A stretch of 64,000 bases of DNA from CAYVRJ01 sp964453645 (lineage in GTDB: Bacteria > Bacillota > Clostridia > Christensenellales > JAWKQI01): the NCBI GenBank assembly GCA_964453645.1, contig CAYVRJ010000006.1, positions 62,001 to 126,000 on the forward strand, in the 5' to 3' direction. The translations under genes were made by a program, and so were the position numbers. Under the pieces are notes generated by a model that was not told where the DNA came from, ran no database searches, and saw nothing but the letters and a program-made list of their open reading frames with translations. Positions 25,066-34,381 of this stretch are shown one piece after another; position 1 is the stretch's first letter; every line of letters starts with the position of its first letter.

Positions 25066-26455
25066 AGAGTATTCAACGATTGATGAAGTAGTAGGGCCGT
25101 TGATGCTGGTATCCGGCGTTGAGGGTGTTGCCTATAACGAGTTGGTAGAAATTATACAGCAGAATGGTGAAATTCGCCGGGGTAAGGTTTTGGAAATTAA
25201 CGGCGATAAGGCGCTGGTGCAGTTGTTTGAAAGCTCTCAGGGTTTGCAGATTTCCACATCCAAAGCACGGTTCTTGGGAAGAAGCTTAGAGTTGGCGGTT
25301 TCCCCCGACATCCTTGGCAGAGTGTTCGACGGAATGGGTAACCCCAAAGACGGAGGCGTGCCCATTATCCCCGAAAAGCGGTTGGATATTAATGGTGCAC
25401 CCATCAACCCTGCGGCCAGAGATTATCCTTCCGAATTTATTCAAACGGGTATTTCGGCAATCGATGGTCTGAACACACTGGTTCGTGGCCAAAAGCTGCC
25501 CGTGTTCTCCGGCTCCGGTTTGCCCCACGCACAGCTTGCGGCGCAAATTGCCCGTCAAGCGAAGGTGCTCAACACAAGTTCAAACTTTGCGGTTGTGTTT
25601 GCAGCCGTTGGTATCACCTTCGAAGAAGCCGATTTCTTTATCAGCGACTTCAAGCGAACAGGGGCTATCGATCGTGCGGTACTGTTTATCAATTTAGCAA
25701 ACGATCCTGCCATTGAGCGTATTGCAACACCTCGTATGGCGCTCACTGCTGCTGAATATTTAGCATACGATCAGGGCTTACAGGTGCTTGTTATCATCAC
25801 AGACTTAACCAACTATGCAGAAGCACTCCGGGAAGTGTCTGCTGCACGTAAAGAAGTGCCGGGCAGAAGAGGATATCCCGGTTACTTATACACCGACCTT
25901 GCAACCATGTACGAGCGTGCTGGAAGAATCAAGGGAAAAGAGGGTTCCATCACCCAAATCCCCATTCTCACCATGCCCGAGGACGACAAGACCCACCCCA
26001 TTCCCGACTTGACTGGTTACATCACCGAGGGTCAGATTATTCTTTCCCGCGAGTTGCTGCGCAAGGGTATTGTCCCCCCCATCGACGTACTGCCCTCCCT
26101 CTCCCGTTTGAAAGACAAGGGTATTGGCAAGGGTAAGACAAGGGAAGACCATGCGGATACCATGAACCAATTGTTTGCGGCTTATGCCAGAGGTAAGGAA
26201 GCAAAGGAATTGGCAGTTATTTTGGGTGAAGCAGCGCTGTCCGACAACGATAAGTTGTATGCAAAGTTTGCAGATGAATTTGAACAGCGGTACGTCTCCC
26301 AAGGATATACTACCGATCGCACCATAGAAGAGACGTTAAACCTTGGTTGGGATCTATTGACGATCTTGCCGAAATCAGAACTTAAGCGTATTCGAGACGA
26401 ATATCTGGAACGCTATCTCCCCGCCGCACTGGAGCGGGTGAACAAAGAGGGCTGA
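25058..26455 (+). CDS. ntpB: V-type ATPase subunit B
   Basis: A 465-residue non-catalytic nucleotide-binding subunit. It lacks a canonical Walker A and has GQKLPVFSGSGLPHAQLAAQI in that place, as expected for B subunits, plus REVSAARKEVPGRRGYPGYLY. It alternates with A in the hexamer and supplies the arginine finger. It is coupled to ntpA by overlap and followed by ntpD four bases later. Confidence 0.98.
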   Translation: MLKEYSTIDEVVGPLMLVSGVEGVAYNELVEIIQQNGEIRRGKVLEINGDKALVQLFESSQGLQISTSKARFLGRSLELAVSPDILGRVFDGMGNPKDGGVPIIPEKRLDINGAPINPAARDYPSEFIQTGISAIDGLNTLVRGQKLPVFSGSGLPHAQLAAQIARQAKVLNTSSNFAVVFAAVGITFEEADFFISDFKRTGAIDRAVLFINLANDPAIERIATPRMALTAAEYLAYDQGLQVLVIITDLTNYAEALREVSAARKEVPGRRGYPGYLYTDLATMYERAGRIKGKEGSITQIPILTMPEDDKTHPIPDLTGYITEGQIILSRELLRKGIVPPIDVLPSLSRLKDKGIGKGKTREDHADTMNQLFAAYARGKEAKELAVILGEAALSDNDKLYAKFADEFEQRYVSQGYTTDRTIEETLNLGWDLLTILPKSELKRIRDEYLERYLPAALERVNKEG

Positions 26456-26459
26456 GCAC

Positions 26460-27092
26460 ATGGCGAGAATGAGGGTAAACCCCACCCGAATGGAGCTAAC
26501 CCGCTTAAAGCGCAGGTTAAAGACGGCTGTTCGCGGACATAAGTTGCTCAAAGACAAGCGAGATGAAATGGTCAGACGATTCATGGAGCTTGTGCAACAA
26601 AATAAAACCCTGCGGGAGAGCGTGGAAGAAAAGTTAGATGTTGCGCTCAAGCAGTTTCTCAAGGCGAGAATGACCATGGCGCCCGAGGCCATGCACGAGG
26701 CACTGATGTATCCCGTGAAAACGGTTTCCATGGACTTTGGCGTGAAAAACATTATGAGCGTCAACGTGCCCGAAATAACCATGCACGAATCCAATACCGA
26801 ACGGCAGTTTCTGCCCTACGGTCTGTTGTCAACATCCAGTGAGCTGGATATGGCGGTGGTGAAGTTGGAGAGTGTGTTGTCAGAAATGGTTAGGCTGTCT
26901 TCCATCGAAAAGGCTTGTGAAATGCTTTCCGACGAGATCGAAAAGACGAGACGGCGGGTGAACGCCTTGGAATACGTTATGATTCCACGGCTCACCGAGA
27001 CCATCAAGTACATCGTCATGAAGCTGGACGAAAACGAACGAGGGAACCTTGTCCGCCTGATGAAAACAAAGGACATGATCAAAGAAAGATAA
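26460..27092 (+). CDS. ntpD: V-type ATPase central shaft subunit D
   Basis: A 210-residue, two-helix coiled-coil shaft protein with the family start VNPTRMELTRLKRRLKTAVRGHKLLKDKRDEM and the C-terminal RRVNALEYVMIPRL. It is the last gene of the operon. Genes equivalent to ntpH and ntpJ of E. hirae are absent here. Confidence 0.96.
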   Translation: MARMRVNPTRMELTRLKRRLKTAVRGHKLLKDKRDEMVRRFMELVQQNKTLRESVEEKLDVALKQFLKARMTMAPEAMHEALMYPVKTVSMDFGVKNIMSVNVPEITMHESNTERQFLPYGLLSTSSELDMAVVKLESVLSEMVRLSSIEKACEMLSDEIEKTRRRVNALEYVMIPRLTETIKYIVMKLDENERGNLVRLMKTKDMIKER

Positions 27093-27115
27093 TCAGTTTT
27101 ATTGATTAAATAGGC

Positions 27116-27147
27116 AAGAGTTCGTATAAACTATTATATGAACTCTT
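27116..27147 (+). terminator. Hairpin after V-ATPase operon
   Basis: A 14-bp stem with one G-U pair (27116-27129 with 27134-27147) and a four-base loop. It lacks a long U-run, so it may be a leaky terminator before trxB. Confidence 0.55.
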
Positions 27148-27168
27148 AACTTATATGGAGATATTTTC

Positions 27169-28068
27169 ATGTACGACGTATTGATAGTAGGCGGGGGCCC
27201 CGCAGGTATTACCGCTGCAATTTATGCAGCCCGGGCGGGGGTGAACGCTCTGCTCATTGAAGGTATGTTTGTCGGCGGGCAAGCCGCAACCACCAGTGAG
27301 ATCGAGAATTTCCCCGGGTTCCCAAAGATGATCACCGGTATGGACTTTTCCCTTGCACTGCACGAGCAGATTAAAAATTTGGGGGTTGCTTTTAAGACGG
27401 ACACCATTTTGGAGTTGGATATTCTTGGGGAAACCAAAATTGCCCGGTCTAAGAAAGAGGAATATACTGCCAAAAATATCATCTTAGCCATGGGCGCAAA
27501 CCCAAAGAAGCTGGGACTTGCCAGCGAACTGCGCCTGAGCGGCAAGGGGGTTTCCTACTGCGCCACCTGTGACGGTGCTTTTCACAAAGAAAAACACACT
27601 GTGGTCGTGGGCGGGGGAGATACTGCGGGAGAAGATGCACTGTACTTATCCAAAATTTGCAACAAAGTCACTGTCATTCATCGCAGAGAAGAGTTTCGCA
27701 TGCAAAAGTCCCTGCAAGATCGGTTGCTCAACACGTCCAACATCACCTGTTTGATGTCCTGCGAGGTAAGTGAAATATTGGGAGACGACAGTGTCACGGG
27801 AGTATCGCTGAAATATAAAAATGGGGAGACCAGTGAAATTCAGGATATTTCGGGGGTGTTTATGGCTGTTGGCATAACGCCCAGCACAACGCTGCTGCCC
27901 AAACAGTTGCTAGACAGCCATGGGTATGTGGTTGCTGATGAAAGCACAAAGACCAGCGTGCAAGGCGTGTACGCCGCAGGAGATATTCGCACCAAGTCTT
28001 TGCGCCAAATCATTACAGCTTGCGCCGACGGAGCCATTGCCCTGCACGAGATCGTTTCACAAATATAA
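27169..28068 (+). CDS. trxB: Thioredoxin reductase family flavoprotein
   Basis: A 299-residue FAD enzyme with an N-terminal GGGPAGITAAIYAARAG, redox pair CATC (Cys131, Cys134), NAD(P)H-binding GGGDTAGEDALYL and C-terminal YAAGDIRTKSLRQIITACADG. It reduces thioredoxin or a related partner using NADPH or another donor. No thioredoxin gene is adjacent. It converges on the DUF1349 gene with a gap of only eight bases. Confidence 0.94.
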   Translation: MYDVLIVGGGPAGITAAIYAARAGVNALLIEGMFVGGQAATTSEIENFPGFPKMITGMDFSLALHEQIKNLGVAFKTDTILELDILGETKIARSKKEEYTAKNIILAMGANPKKLGLASELRLSGKGVSYCATCDGAFHKEKHTVVVGGGDTAGEDALYLSKICNKVTVIHRREEFRMQKSLQDRLLNTSNITCLMSCEVSEILGDDSVTGVSLKYKNGETSEIQDISGVFMAVGITPSTTLLPKQLLDSHGYVVADESTKTSVQGVYAAGDIRTKSLRQIITACADGAIALHEIVSQI

Positions 28069-28076
28069 ATTATGTT

Positions 28077-28673
28077 TTAGGGATTTTGATGTTCCTTCCA
28101 AACGCATTCGGTGATGTTCATTTCACTAAACTCTGCATCAAAGGAAGAGTTGATGGGGCTGCAAGCATATATGCCAAAGTGAATGGTTCCCCCACCATCA
28201 AACAAATGAAATATGCGCATTTGCCTGTACTCCATGCCGTCATAGGAATTTTCAATGAGAAAGTCACTTTTCCTTCGGCTCAGCCTGTAGTACATGTGCT
28301 TTTGTGTGGAAGGGATATCCGTGGTTGCCCAATCGGAGTAGCCATTGTTTGTGACCACACTGCCAAGTTGGCTGAACTGTTCGTTTTGATATTCGATGGA
28401 TGCCTTAAACCAATTGTCACTGTTTTGATAGATGATGACCCCGCATTGATCAAACAAATTGTTGCTGTTAAACGCAGTCTTCACATGAAAACTAAAGGAT
28501 AACTCCTCTGTGGGTAAAAGCAATGCCGGTGCATTGTCGTTGCGAAAACCGTAGTATGTGCGCTGCCAAAAGTCCGTGTTTGGCTCGGTGGTTAAAACGA
28601 TTTTGTCTTGCGTAACAGTTTTCTTGGCCGGTTCGTGTACCCATGTGGCTTTGTCGACGTTAAATTCAAACAT
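28077..28673 (-). CDS. DUF1349 protein (concanavalin-like beta-sandwich)
   Basis: A 198-residue protein without signal peptide. The pattern DFWQRTYYGFRNDNAPAL, DQCGVIIYQNSDNWFKASIEY and FGIYACSPINSSFDAEFSE is that of DUF1349 proteins, which resemble the C-terminal domain of some glycosidases (jelly-roll fold). The function is unknown; a cytoplasmic carbohydrate-related role is likely. It is a single gene on the minus strand, convergent with trxB. Confidence 0.9.
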   Translation of the reverse strand: MFEFNVDKATWVHEPAKKTVTQDKIVLTTEPNTDFWQRTYYGFRNDNAPALLLPTEELSFSFHVKTAFNSNNLFDQCGVIIYQNSDNWFKASIEYQNEQFSQLGSVVTNNGYSDWATTDIPSTQKHMYYRLSRRKSDFLIENSYDGMEYRQMRIFHLFDGGGTIHFGIYACSPINSSFDAEFSEMNITECVWKEHQNP

Positions 28674-28766
28674 AGATTCACCCCTTTTTTGATTCCTATT
28701 ATATAATACATCTCACAAAAATCAATATAAAGTTGTGAAAATATAAATGAAAGTAATATTATTAAA

Positions 28767-28795
28767 TTTACTTCTAACGAAACTTCACCTATAAT
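28767..28795 (+). promoter_or_regulatory. Predicted promoter of first sugar ABC operon
   Basis: TTTACT (28767-28772), a 17-base spacer and TATAAT (28790-28795). About 60 bases of AT-rich leader separate it from the TTG start at 28860. Confidence 0.6.
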
Positions 28796-28859
28796 TAACA
28801 AATCATTCACTTAAATTTAACACATCTGCTAAAATTTAAACGGCATAGGAGGTTCTAGT

Positions 28860-30383
28860 TTGCATAGTAAATTGTTGCAAATGAAAGATATAAAAAAATC
28901 ATTCGGTGCTGTGAATGCGCTGAAAGGCGTTCAACTTGAACTCTCCGAGGGAGAAGTTTTGGCACTCATGGGTGAAAACGGTGCCGGAAAGTCCACCCTT
29001 ATGAACGTATTGTGCGGTGCAATCAGCACATACGAAGGAGAAATTTTCATCCATGGAAAGCGAGTGGAGATTGGGAATCCAATTGTTTCGCGCAATCTTG
29101 GCATTGCCAAAATCCATCAGGAATTGCAGCTTGTGAATGAAATGACCATTGCAGAAAATATGTTTCTGGGCCGTGAGCCCAAGACAAAAGCAGGGTTTGT
29201 TGACAATAAAAAAATGCAGGACGATGCAAAAAAATATCTGGAAATGCTCGAACTGAATGTTTCTGCCAATCGAAAAATCTCCAGCCTGCGGGTGGGGGAA
29301 CAGCAGCTTGTTGAAATTGCAAAGGCTATTTCCTTAAATGCACGCATTTTAATTATGGATGAACCAACATCTGCAATCAGCAAGGCGGAGACCGAGCTTT
29401 TGTTTAAAGTTATCCGCAAGCTTGCCGAGGAGAAGGTTGGCATTATTTACATCACCCATAGAATGGACGAAGTTTTTGCCCTAGCGAATAGACTGACAGT
29501 CCTAAGAGACGGCCAATACGTGGGAACTGTGGAAGCAAAGAATTCCACACGGGAACAGATCATCTCCATGATGGTTGGCCGAGAAGTTTCGGAAATCTTC
29601 CCAAAAGAAAGCCTTCGCATCGGCGAAGAAGTTTTAAGAGTAGAAAACTTAAGCTTTTCCCCCCGCCCGGGCAGTTACAAACGGCCTATTAAAAACATCA
29701 GCTTTTCCCTTCACAAGGGTGAGGTCATTGGCATTGCAGGATTAATGGGCGCAGGGCGCTCCGAACTGTTTGAAAGTTTATTTGGTATGCACCCCCATGC
29801 GGTGAAGGGTGATGTTTATTTAGAGGGAAAGAAACTTGTTATTAACAAACCAAAAGATGCCATTCAAGCAGGGATTTCTTTTGCAACGGAGGATCGAAAG
29901 GGAATGGGGTTGGTGTTGCAGCGTTCAATCGGTGAAAACATGTCCCTGCCCCTGCTGGACAAATTTTGCAAGTTCTTCTTTATGAAAGAAGCGGATGAGC
30001 GCAGGGAGTGGAGCAAACAAATCGATTCCATGCGGATAAAGGCACCCAGTTATCATACACTGGCCAGAAACCTCTCGGGGGGTAACCAGCAAAAGGTGAT
30101 CTTGGGCAGATGGCTCATGACCCATCCAAAGGTGCTGTTGCTCGACGAGCCAACCAGAGGGATCGACGTTGGAGCAAAGGCAGAAATATATATGCTCATC
30201 AATGAACTTGCAAAGCAAGGAATGGGAATTTTAGTGATATCGTCTGAATTACCCGAAATTATCGGGGTGAGTGATCGCATCATCACGTTTTGCGAAGGCA
30301 GGATGACAGGAATATTCAATCGGGACGAAGCGACACAAGAGAGATTATTATATGCAGCAACAACGCATGAGGAGGTAATATGA
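28860..30383 (+). CDS. Sugar ABC transporter ATP-binding protein (RbsA/MglA type)
   Basis: A 507-residue double ATPase. Domain 1 has GENGAGKST, SLRVGEQQLVEIAKAI and ILIMDEPTSA. Domain 2 has the degenerate P-loop GLMGAGRSEL, the signature LSGGNQQKVILGRWL and VLLLDEPTRGIDVGAK. The start is TTG with AGGAGG seven bases upstream. It energises sugar import with the permease that follows (four-base overlap) and the binding protein after that. Confidence 0.95.
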   Translation: MHSKLLQMKDIKKSFGAVNALKGVQLELSEGEVLALMGENGAGKSTLMNVLCGAISTYEGEIFIHGKRVEIGNPIVSRNLGIAKIHQELQLVNEMTIAENMFLGREPKTKAGFVDNKKMQDDAKKYLEMLELNVSANRKISSLRVGEQQLVEIAKAISLNARILIMDEPTSAISKAETELLFKVIRKLAEEKVGIIYITHRMDEVFALANRLTVLRDGQYVGTVEAKNSTREQIISMMVGREVSEIFPKESLRIGEEVLRVENLSFSPRPGSYKRPIKNISFSLHKGEVIGIAGLMGAGRSELFESLFGMHPHAVKGDVYLEGKKLVINKPKDAIQAGISFATEDRKGMGLVLQRSIGENMSLPLLDKFCKFFFMKEADERREWSKQIDSMRIKAPSYHTLARNLSGGNQQKVILGRWLMTHPKVLLLDEPTRGIDVGAKAEIYMLINELAKQGMGILVISSELPEIIGVSDRIITFCEGRMTGIFNRDEATQERLLYAATTHEEVI

Positions 30384-31378
30384 ACGAAGTGCAATCTGCT
30401 GGAATTAAAAAATACACGCCATACTTAAAGAGGTTTCAAAGTTATATTGCGCTGATCGCAATATTCTTAATCGCATCTATTATTTGCGTGAGAGAGGGCG
30501 AAAACATATTCTTGGATATGCGCAACATCATGAACGTGTTGCGTGCTGTTTCAGAAAACGGCATTATTGCCATTGGCATGACAATCATTATACTGCTTGG
30601 AGACATCGATTTGTCCGTGGGTTCCGTGCTGGGGCTGGTGTCCACCGGCAGTGCAGCGCTCATGGTGAACAACGGGTTTGGATTTGTGCCCACACTTCTG
30701 GTGGGTATGTTAATCGGTGCGGTATACGGCTTGTTTAACGGAGTTGTCGTTACAAAGCTCAAGATTCAAGCGTTCATCGTCACGTTGGCATCTATGAACA
30801 TTGCAAGGGGATTGGCTCGGTTTTGGTCAAATGGCATTGGCATACCCTTAAGTTATGGAACCGGTGAGGGTTTGGCACCACCCGAATACGAATTTTTCGC
30901 ACAGAGAATCGGTGATGTGTTACCTGCCCCCGCATTAATCTTTATTGTGTTGATCTTTATCTTCGTCATCGTTTTAAAGAAGACAAAATACGGCAGACAC
31001 GTGTATGCCATTGGCGGCAACTCAACGGCCGCACATCTCTCGGGTATTAAAGTGGACAGAGTCAAGATTGTTTCGTTTATAATCTGTTCCGTGCTGGCAG
31101 CGATTGCAGGAATGATTCACAGTGCGCAGATTAGCCAGGGCGGACCGAACGAGGGTATAGGATACGAATTAAATGCCATTGCTGCAGTTGCAATTGGCGG
31201 AACAAGCCTTGCCGGAGGAAAGGGAACCATCATCGGTACGTTTGTTGGCGCAATTATTCTGGGCATGCTGGACAATGTCTTAGGCTTGCAGGGTGTGAAT
31301 TCCAATTTACAGTTGGTTGTTAAGGGTTTTATCATCATTATTGCAGTATTTGCCCAGGCAGAGCGCCTAAAAGATTAA
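30380..31378 (+). CDS. Sugar ABC transporter permease (RbsC type)
   Basis: A 332-residue membrane protein with about nine or ten helices and the BPD_transp_2 family motifs IAIGMTIIILLGDIDLSVGS, YAIGGNSTAAHLSGI and NAIAAVAIGGTSLAGGKGT. It forms the membrane channel, probably as a homodimer, because only one permease gene is present. It overlaps the ATPase gene by ATGA. Confidence 0.95.
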   Translation: MNEVQSAGIKKYTPYLKRFQSYIALIAIFLIASIICVREGENIFLDMRNIMNVLRAVSENGIIAIGMTIIILLGDIDLSVGSVLGLVSTGSAALMVNNGFGFVPTLLVGMLIGAVYGLFNGVVVTKLKIQAFIVTLASMNIARGLARFWSNGIGIPLSYGTGEGLAPPEYEFFAQRIGDVLPAPALIFIVLIFIFVIVLKKTKYGRHVYAIGGNSTAAHLSGIKVDRVKIVSFIICSVLAAIAGMIHSAQISQGGPNEGIGYELNAIAAVAIGGTSLAGGKGTIIGTFVGAIILGMLDNVLGLQGVNSNLQLVVKGFIIIIAVFAQAERLKD

Positions 31379-31433
31379 TGTGTATTAAGTGCCAAAGGGT
31401 ATTTAATAATATAAAAAAATGGAGGAACTAGAA

Positions 31434-32480
31434 TTGAAGAAAACGATTATTACCATCCTAATTGCTATTCTGGTGATGAGCTTTTTCATGGCTTGCGCTG
31501 CACCGGCAGCACCTGCTCCCGAAGCACCCGTTGCTGAAGAAGCACCCAAGGCAGAAGCAGAGGCACCAAAGGACGATGCAGCACAACCTGCTGAACCCGC
31601 AAAGAAAGATAAGTTTGTCATTGGTATGGCACAGTGTAACCTGGGTGAACCCTGGCGTGTTGCAATGAACGATCAGATCGCTGCGGCTGCTGCTGAATAT
31701 CCAATGTTTGAAGTGATTTATTCCGATGCTGCTCAGGATAACTCCAAGCAGATCGCTGACATTCAAAACTTCATTCAAATGAAGGTGGATCTCATCATCA
31801 CTTCGCCCAACGAAGCAAAACCCCTTACAAATGTTGTTAAGGAAGCATATGATGCAGGAATTCCTGTCATTCTTCTGGACAGAAAGATTGAAGGGGATAC
31901 GTATACACAATTTATCGGTGCAGACAATGTGCTGATCGGCAGAGAGTGCGGCAAATACGTTGCAGAAACTCTGTTGCCCGAGGGCGGTACAGTTTGCGAA
32001 ATCAAAGGTCTTGAAGGCACTTCCGGCGGTATTGACAGAGATGCTGGCTTTAGAGAAGGTATCAAAGTGAACCCCAAAGTAGAAATCATTGATGCAAACA
32101 ATGCAGATTGGCTTCGTGAAAAGGCAATCACCATTGCAGAAGAAATGCTGCAAAAGCACAAGAAAATCGATGTATTCTTTGCACTCAACGATCCAATGGC
32201 TGAAGGCGCATACATCGCTGCAAAAAATGCAGGCCGTGAAAAGGATATCCTTTTTGTAGGCGTTGATGCTCTGCCCACACCAGACGGCGGAATCAAGAGC
32301 GTTATGGACAAGAGACTGAGCCTGACAATGGTATATCCTACAGGTGGTAAAGAAGCAATTGAAAGTGCCTATGCGCTGTTAGTAGAAGGCAAGACACTGG
32401 AAAAAGAAGTGACTCTGGGAACAGAAATCGTCACTCCTGAAAACGCAGCAGCAATCTATGCTGCAATGGGCGGTAAATAA
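31434..32480 (+). CDS. Sugar-binding lipoprotein of first ABC operon
   Basis: A 348-residue protein. I start it at TTG 31434, with GGAGGA seven bases upstream; the ATG at 31419 overlaps that site. The lipid Cys is at 21 (MSFFMAC) and is followed by about 35 Ala/Pro/Glu/Lys-rich residues, a flexible tether. The type 1 binding domain has GMAQCNLGEPWRVAMN, ITSPNEAKP, ILLDRKIEG (pocket Arg) and ALNDPMAEGA. It is closely similar to the sensor-associated protein at 34382. The ligand is probably a pentose or hexose. Confidence 0.94.
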   Translation: MKKTIITILIAILVMSFFMACAAPAAPAPEAPVAEEAPKAEAEAPKDDAAQPAEPAKKDKFVIGMAQCNLGEPWRVAMNDQIAAAAAEYPMFEVIYSDAAQDNSKQIADIQNFIQMKVDLIITSPNEAKPLTNVVKEAYDAGIPVILLDRKIEGDTYTQFIGADNVLIGRECGKYVAETLLPEGGTVCEIKGLEGTSGGIDRDAGFREGIKVNPKVEIIDANNADWLREKAITIAEEMLQKHKKIDVFFALNDPMAEGAYIAAKNAGREKDILFVGVDALPTPDGGIKSVMDKRLSLTMVYPTGGKEAIESAYALLVEGKTLEKEVTLGTEIVTPENAAAIYAAMGGK

Positions 32481-32510
32481 GAATCACAAGGTAAACAAAA
32501 CATAACAAAG

Positions 32511-32573
32511 CTGCACCCCAGCGCTGTACATTGAGTAAAAAAAGTGTACAATAAAGGGGTGCAGTTTTATTTT
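32511..32573 (+). terminator. Terminator of first sugar ABC operon
   Basis: A 9-bp stem CTGCACCCC/GGGGTGCAG (32511-32519 with 32556-32564) encloses a smaller TGTACA/TGTACA hairpin (32525-32530, 32545-32550) and is followed by TTTTATTTTT. Confidence 0.88.
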
Positions 32574-32645
32574 TATTAAAACTAATCGGCATTGCTACTT
32601 AATAGCAGAATTTCTGGGAGGTGCACGGTTCGTGTATTGTAAGTA

Positions 32646-33329
32646 ATGGCATACTATTTAAACATCAGGCGAGCAAAGTTTATTTCCCGTCCCAACCGCT
32701 TTATCGCCCACATTGAGCTGGACGGCAAAGTGGAAATCGCCCATGTGAAAAATACCGGACGGTGCAGGGAACTGCTGCTGCCCGGATGTAATATTTTTGT
32801 GCAGGAGAATGAATCCCAGCACCGCAAGACGAAGTTCGATCTGATCTCCGTATACAAGGGAGAGCGATTGATCAACATAGACAGCCAGATACCCAACAAA
32901 GTGTTTTTGGAGTGGGTGCAGGAGGGGTTTTTCTTTCCGGGTGTAACCCTAATAAAACCCGAAGTGAAATATGGGGATTCACGGTTTGACTTTTATATCG
33001 AAGCTGGGGAAAAGAAAATCTTCGTTGAGGTGAAGGGGGTGACGCTGGAGGAAAACGGCGTGGCACTGTTTCCCGATGCACCCACTGAGCGGGGTGTTAA
33101 GCACATAAACGAACTTTGCCATGCCCTAGAAAAGGGCTATGAGGCCTATATTGTGTTTATCATCCAGATGCGTGATGTTGCGTATTTTACCCCCAACGAT
33201 ACCATGCACCAAGCGTTTGGCCATGCCCTGCGGTTGGCTAAACAATGTGGTGTACACATCCTTGCATTGGATTGTGTGGTGGGTGAGGACAGTATTTCCG
33301 TACATGGCAATGTGGATGTAAATCTGTGA
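32646..33329 (+). CDS. sfsA: Sugar fermentation stimulation protein SfsA
   Basis: A 227-residue protein with an OB-like N-terminus (RPNRFIAHIELDGKVEIAHVKNTGRCRELL) and a nuclease-like core: YGDSRFDFYIE, IFVEVKGVTLEENGVALFPDAPTERGVKHI. The D-ExK arrangement suggests a PD-(D/E)XK-type nuclease. The name comes from an E. coli phenotype; the exact role is unsettled. A stop codon lies just before the ATG. GGGAGGTG occurs 22 bases upstream, too far to be the ribosome-binding site, so initiation looks weak. Confidence 0.93.
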   Translation: MAYYLNIRRAKFISRPNRFIAHIELDGKVEIAHVKNTGRCRELLLPGCNIFVQENESQHRKTKFDLISVYKGERLINIDSQIPNKVFLEWVQEGFFFPGVTLIKPEVKYGDSRFDFYIEAGEKKIFVEVKGVTLEENGVALFPDAPTERGVKHINELCHALEKGYEAYIVFIIQMRDVAYFTPNDTMHQAFGHALRLAKQCGVHILALDCVVGEDSISVHGNVDVNL

Positions 33330-33363
33330 GTTTAGAAGTAGAATTGATTAAATGAGGTAAATT

Positions 33364-34308
33364 ATGCAGTATGAAAGCATTAATCGCAACAAGGTTGTTT
33401 TTATCAATTTGACTGAAATGGATGAATATAATCGACCTGAGGGCAATCTTAAAGGCGGAGGAAGGTTTATCAAAGAGAATGGTTACGGGCACGAAATCTT
33501 TAATTTTCTTAATGACAATGGAAAATGCTACGGTTTTGCACCCCCTTCGGCAAAGCTTAATCTGTCCAGAATATCCGATGAAATTAACTATGATGTGCTG
33601 GGAAACTACATAGAGGATGTTTTAGTGGTGTTCACTTGTTCTCGTGAAGTAGAGGGGCGAATCATTTGCGGCTTTTATAAGCATGCCCGAGTGTATTCCG
33701 AGCCTGTTCATGATAACAGAAATATGCGAAGAATAAATATTGGAAAAAGTGGTTTTGCGAAATACAATATTGTCTGCGATGCTAAAAATGCTTTTCTGAT
33801 TAGCCGAAGTGAGCGATATAAGAAATTACCCCACTCATCACAAAACAACGGTGTTGGCCACGGTCAAAAATCGGTGTGGTATGCAGATGAACCGCAACGT
33901 CAAAGTCTAAAAAATGAATTAATTGATTATATTGAATCAATTTTAAATCAATTAAATATTAACGATGAATATAAATACCATCTGCATGATGAAAGCAGAA
34001 ACCACATAATATCAACAACGCAACATTATAGGAGTCAAGCGGCAAAAAATGAGTGTATTCGATTGAAAGGCTGTTATTGCAAAATCTGTGGATTTGACTT
34101 CCAGAAGGAATACGGTGAGGTTGGAAAAGGCTATATTGAGGTTCACCATATTACGCCAATCGGTCAACTTTCATCTGCCGATGGTTATGAGGGTACTGAT
34201 CCAGAAATAGATTTAATTCCGTTATGCTCTAATTGTCATTCCATGATACATAGACGTAAAGAACCGTATATGCCTGAAGAAATTAAGGCTATGCTCAAAA
34301 GAAAATGA
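33364..34308 (+). CDS. HNH endonuclease with N-terminal recognition-like domain
   Basis: A 314-residue protein. The C-terminus (about 235-300) is an HNH nuclease: CKICGFDF, YIEVHHITPIG and LIPLCSNCHSMIH, with paired CxxC zinc ligands. The first 200 residues form a separate domain: FINLTEMDEYNRPEG, GGGRFIKENGYGHEIFNF, DVLVVFTCSREVEGRIICGFYK. The combination is seen in restriction-like proteins, possibly sensing modified DNA; that is my inference. The gene is more AT-rich than sfsA and stands alone with no methyltransferase. It looks like an inserted single defence or mobile gene. Confidence 0.85.
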   Translation: MQYESINRNKVVFINLTEMDEYNRPEGNLKGGGRFIKENGYGHEIFNFLNDNGKCYGFAPPSAKLNLSRISDEINYDVLGNYIEDVLVVFTCSREVEGRIICGFYKHARVYSEPVHDNRNMRRINIGKSGFAKYNIVCDAKNAFLISRSERYKKLPHSSQNNGVGHGQKSVWYADEPQRQSLKNELIDYIESILNQLNINDEYKYHLHDESRNHIISTTQHYRSQAAKNECIRLKGCYCKICGFDFQKEYGEVGKGYIEVHHITPIGQLSSADGYEGTDPEIDLIPLCSNCHSMIHRRKEPYMPEEIKAMLKRK

Positions 34309-34381
34309 TCTTGTTATATATTTACGATGGGTATTACTTAGGTGAAATACATATTTTGATTTCAATAAATAACTAATGAAG

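Noticed and set aside
31458..32159. A 233-residue Cys/Phe-rich minus-strand open frame
   Set aside because: It is antisense to the sugar-binding lipoprotein and arises from its Ala/Lys/Glu-rich codons.
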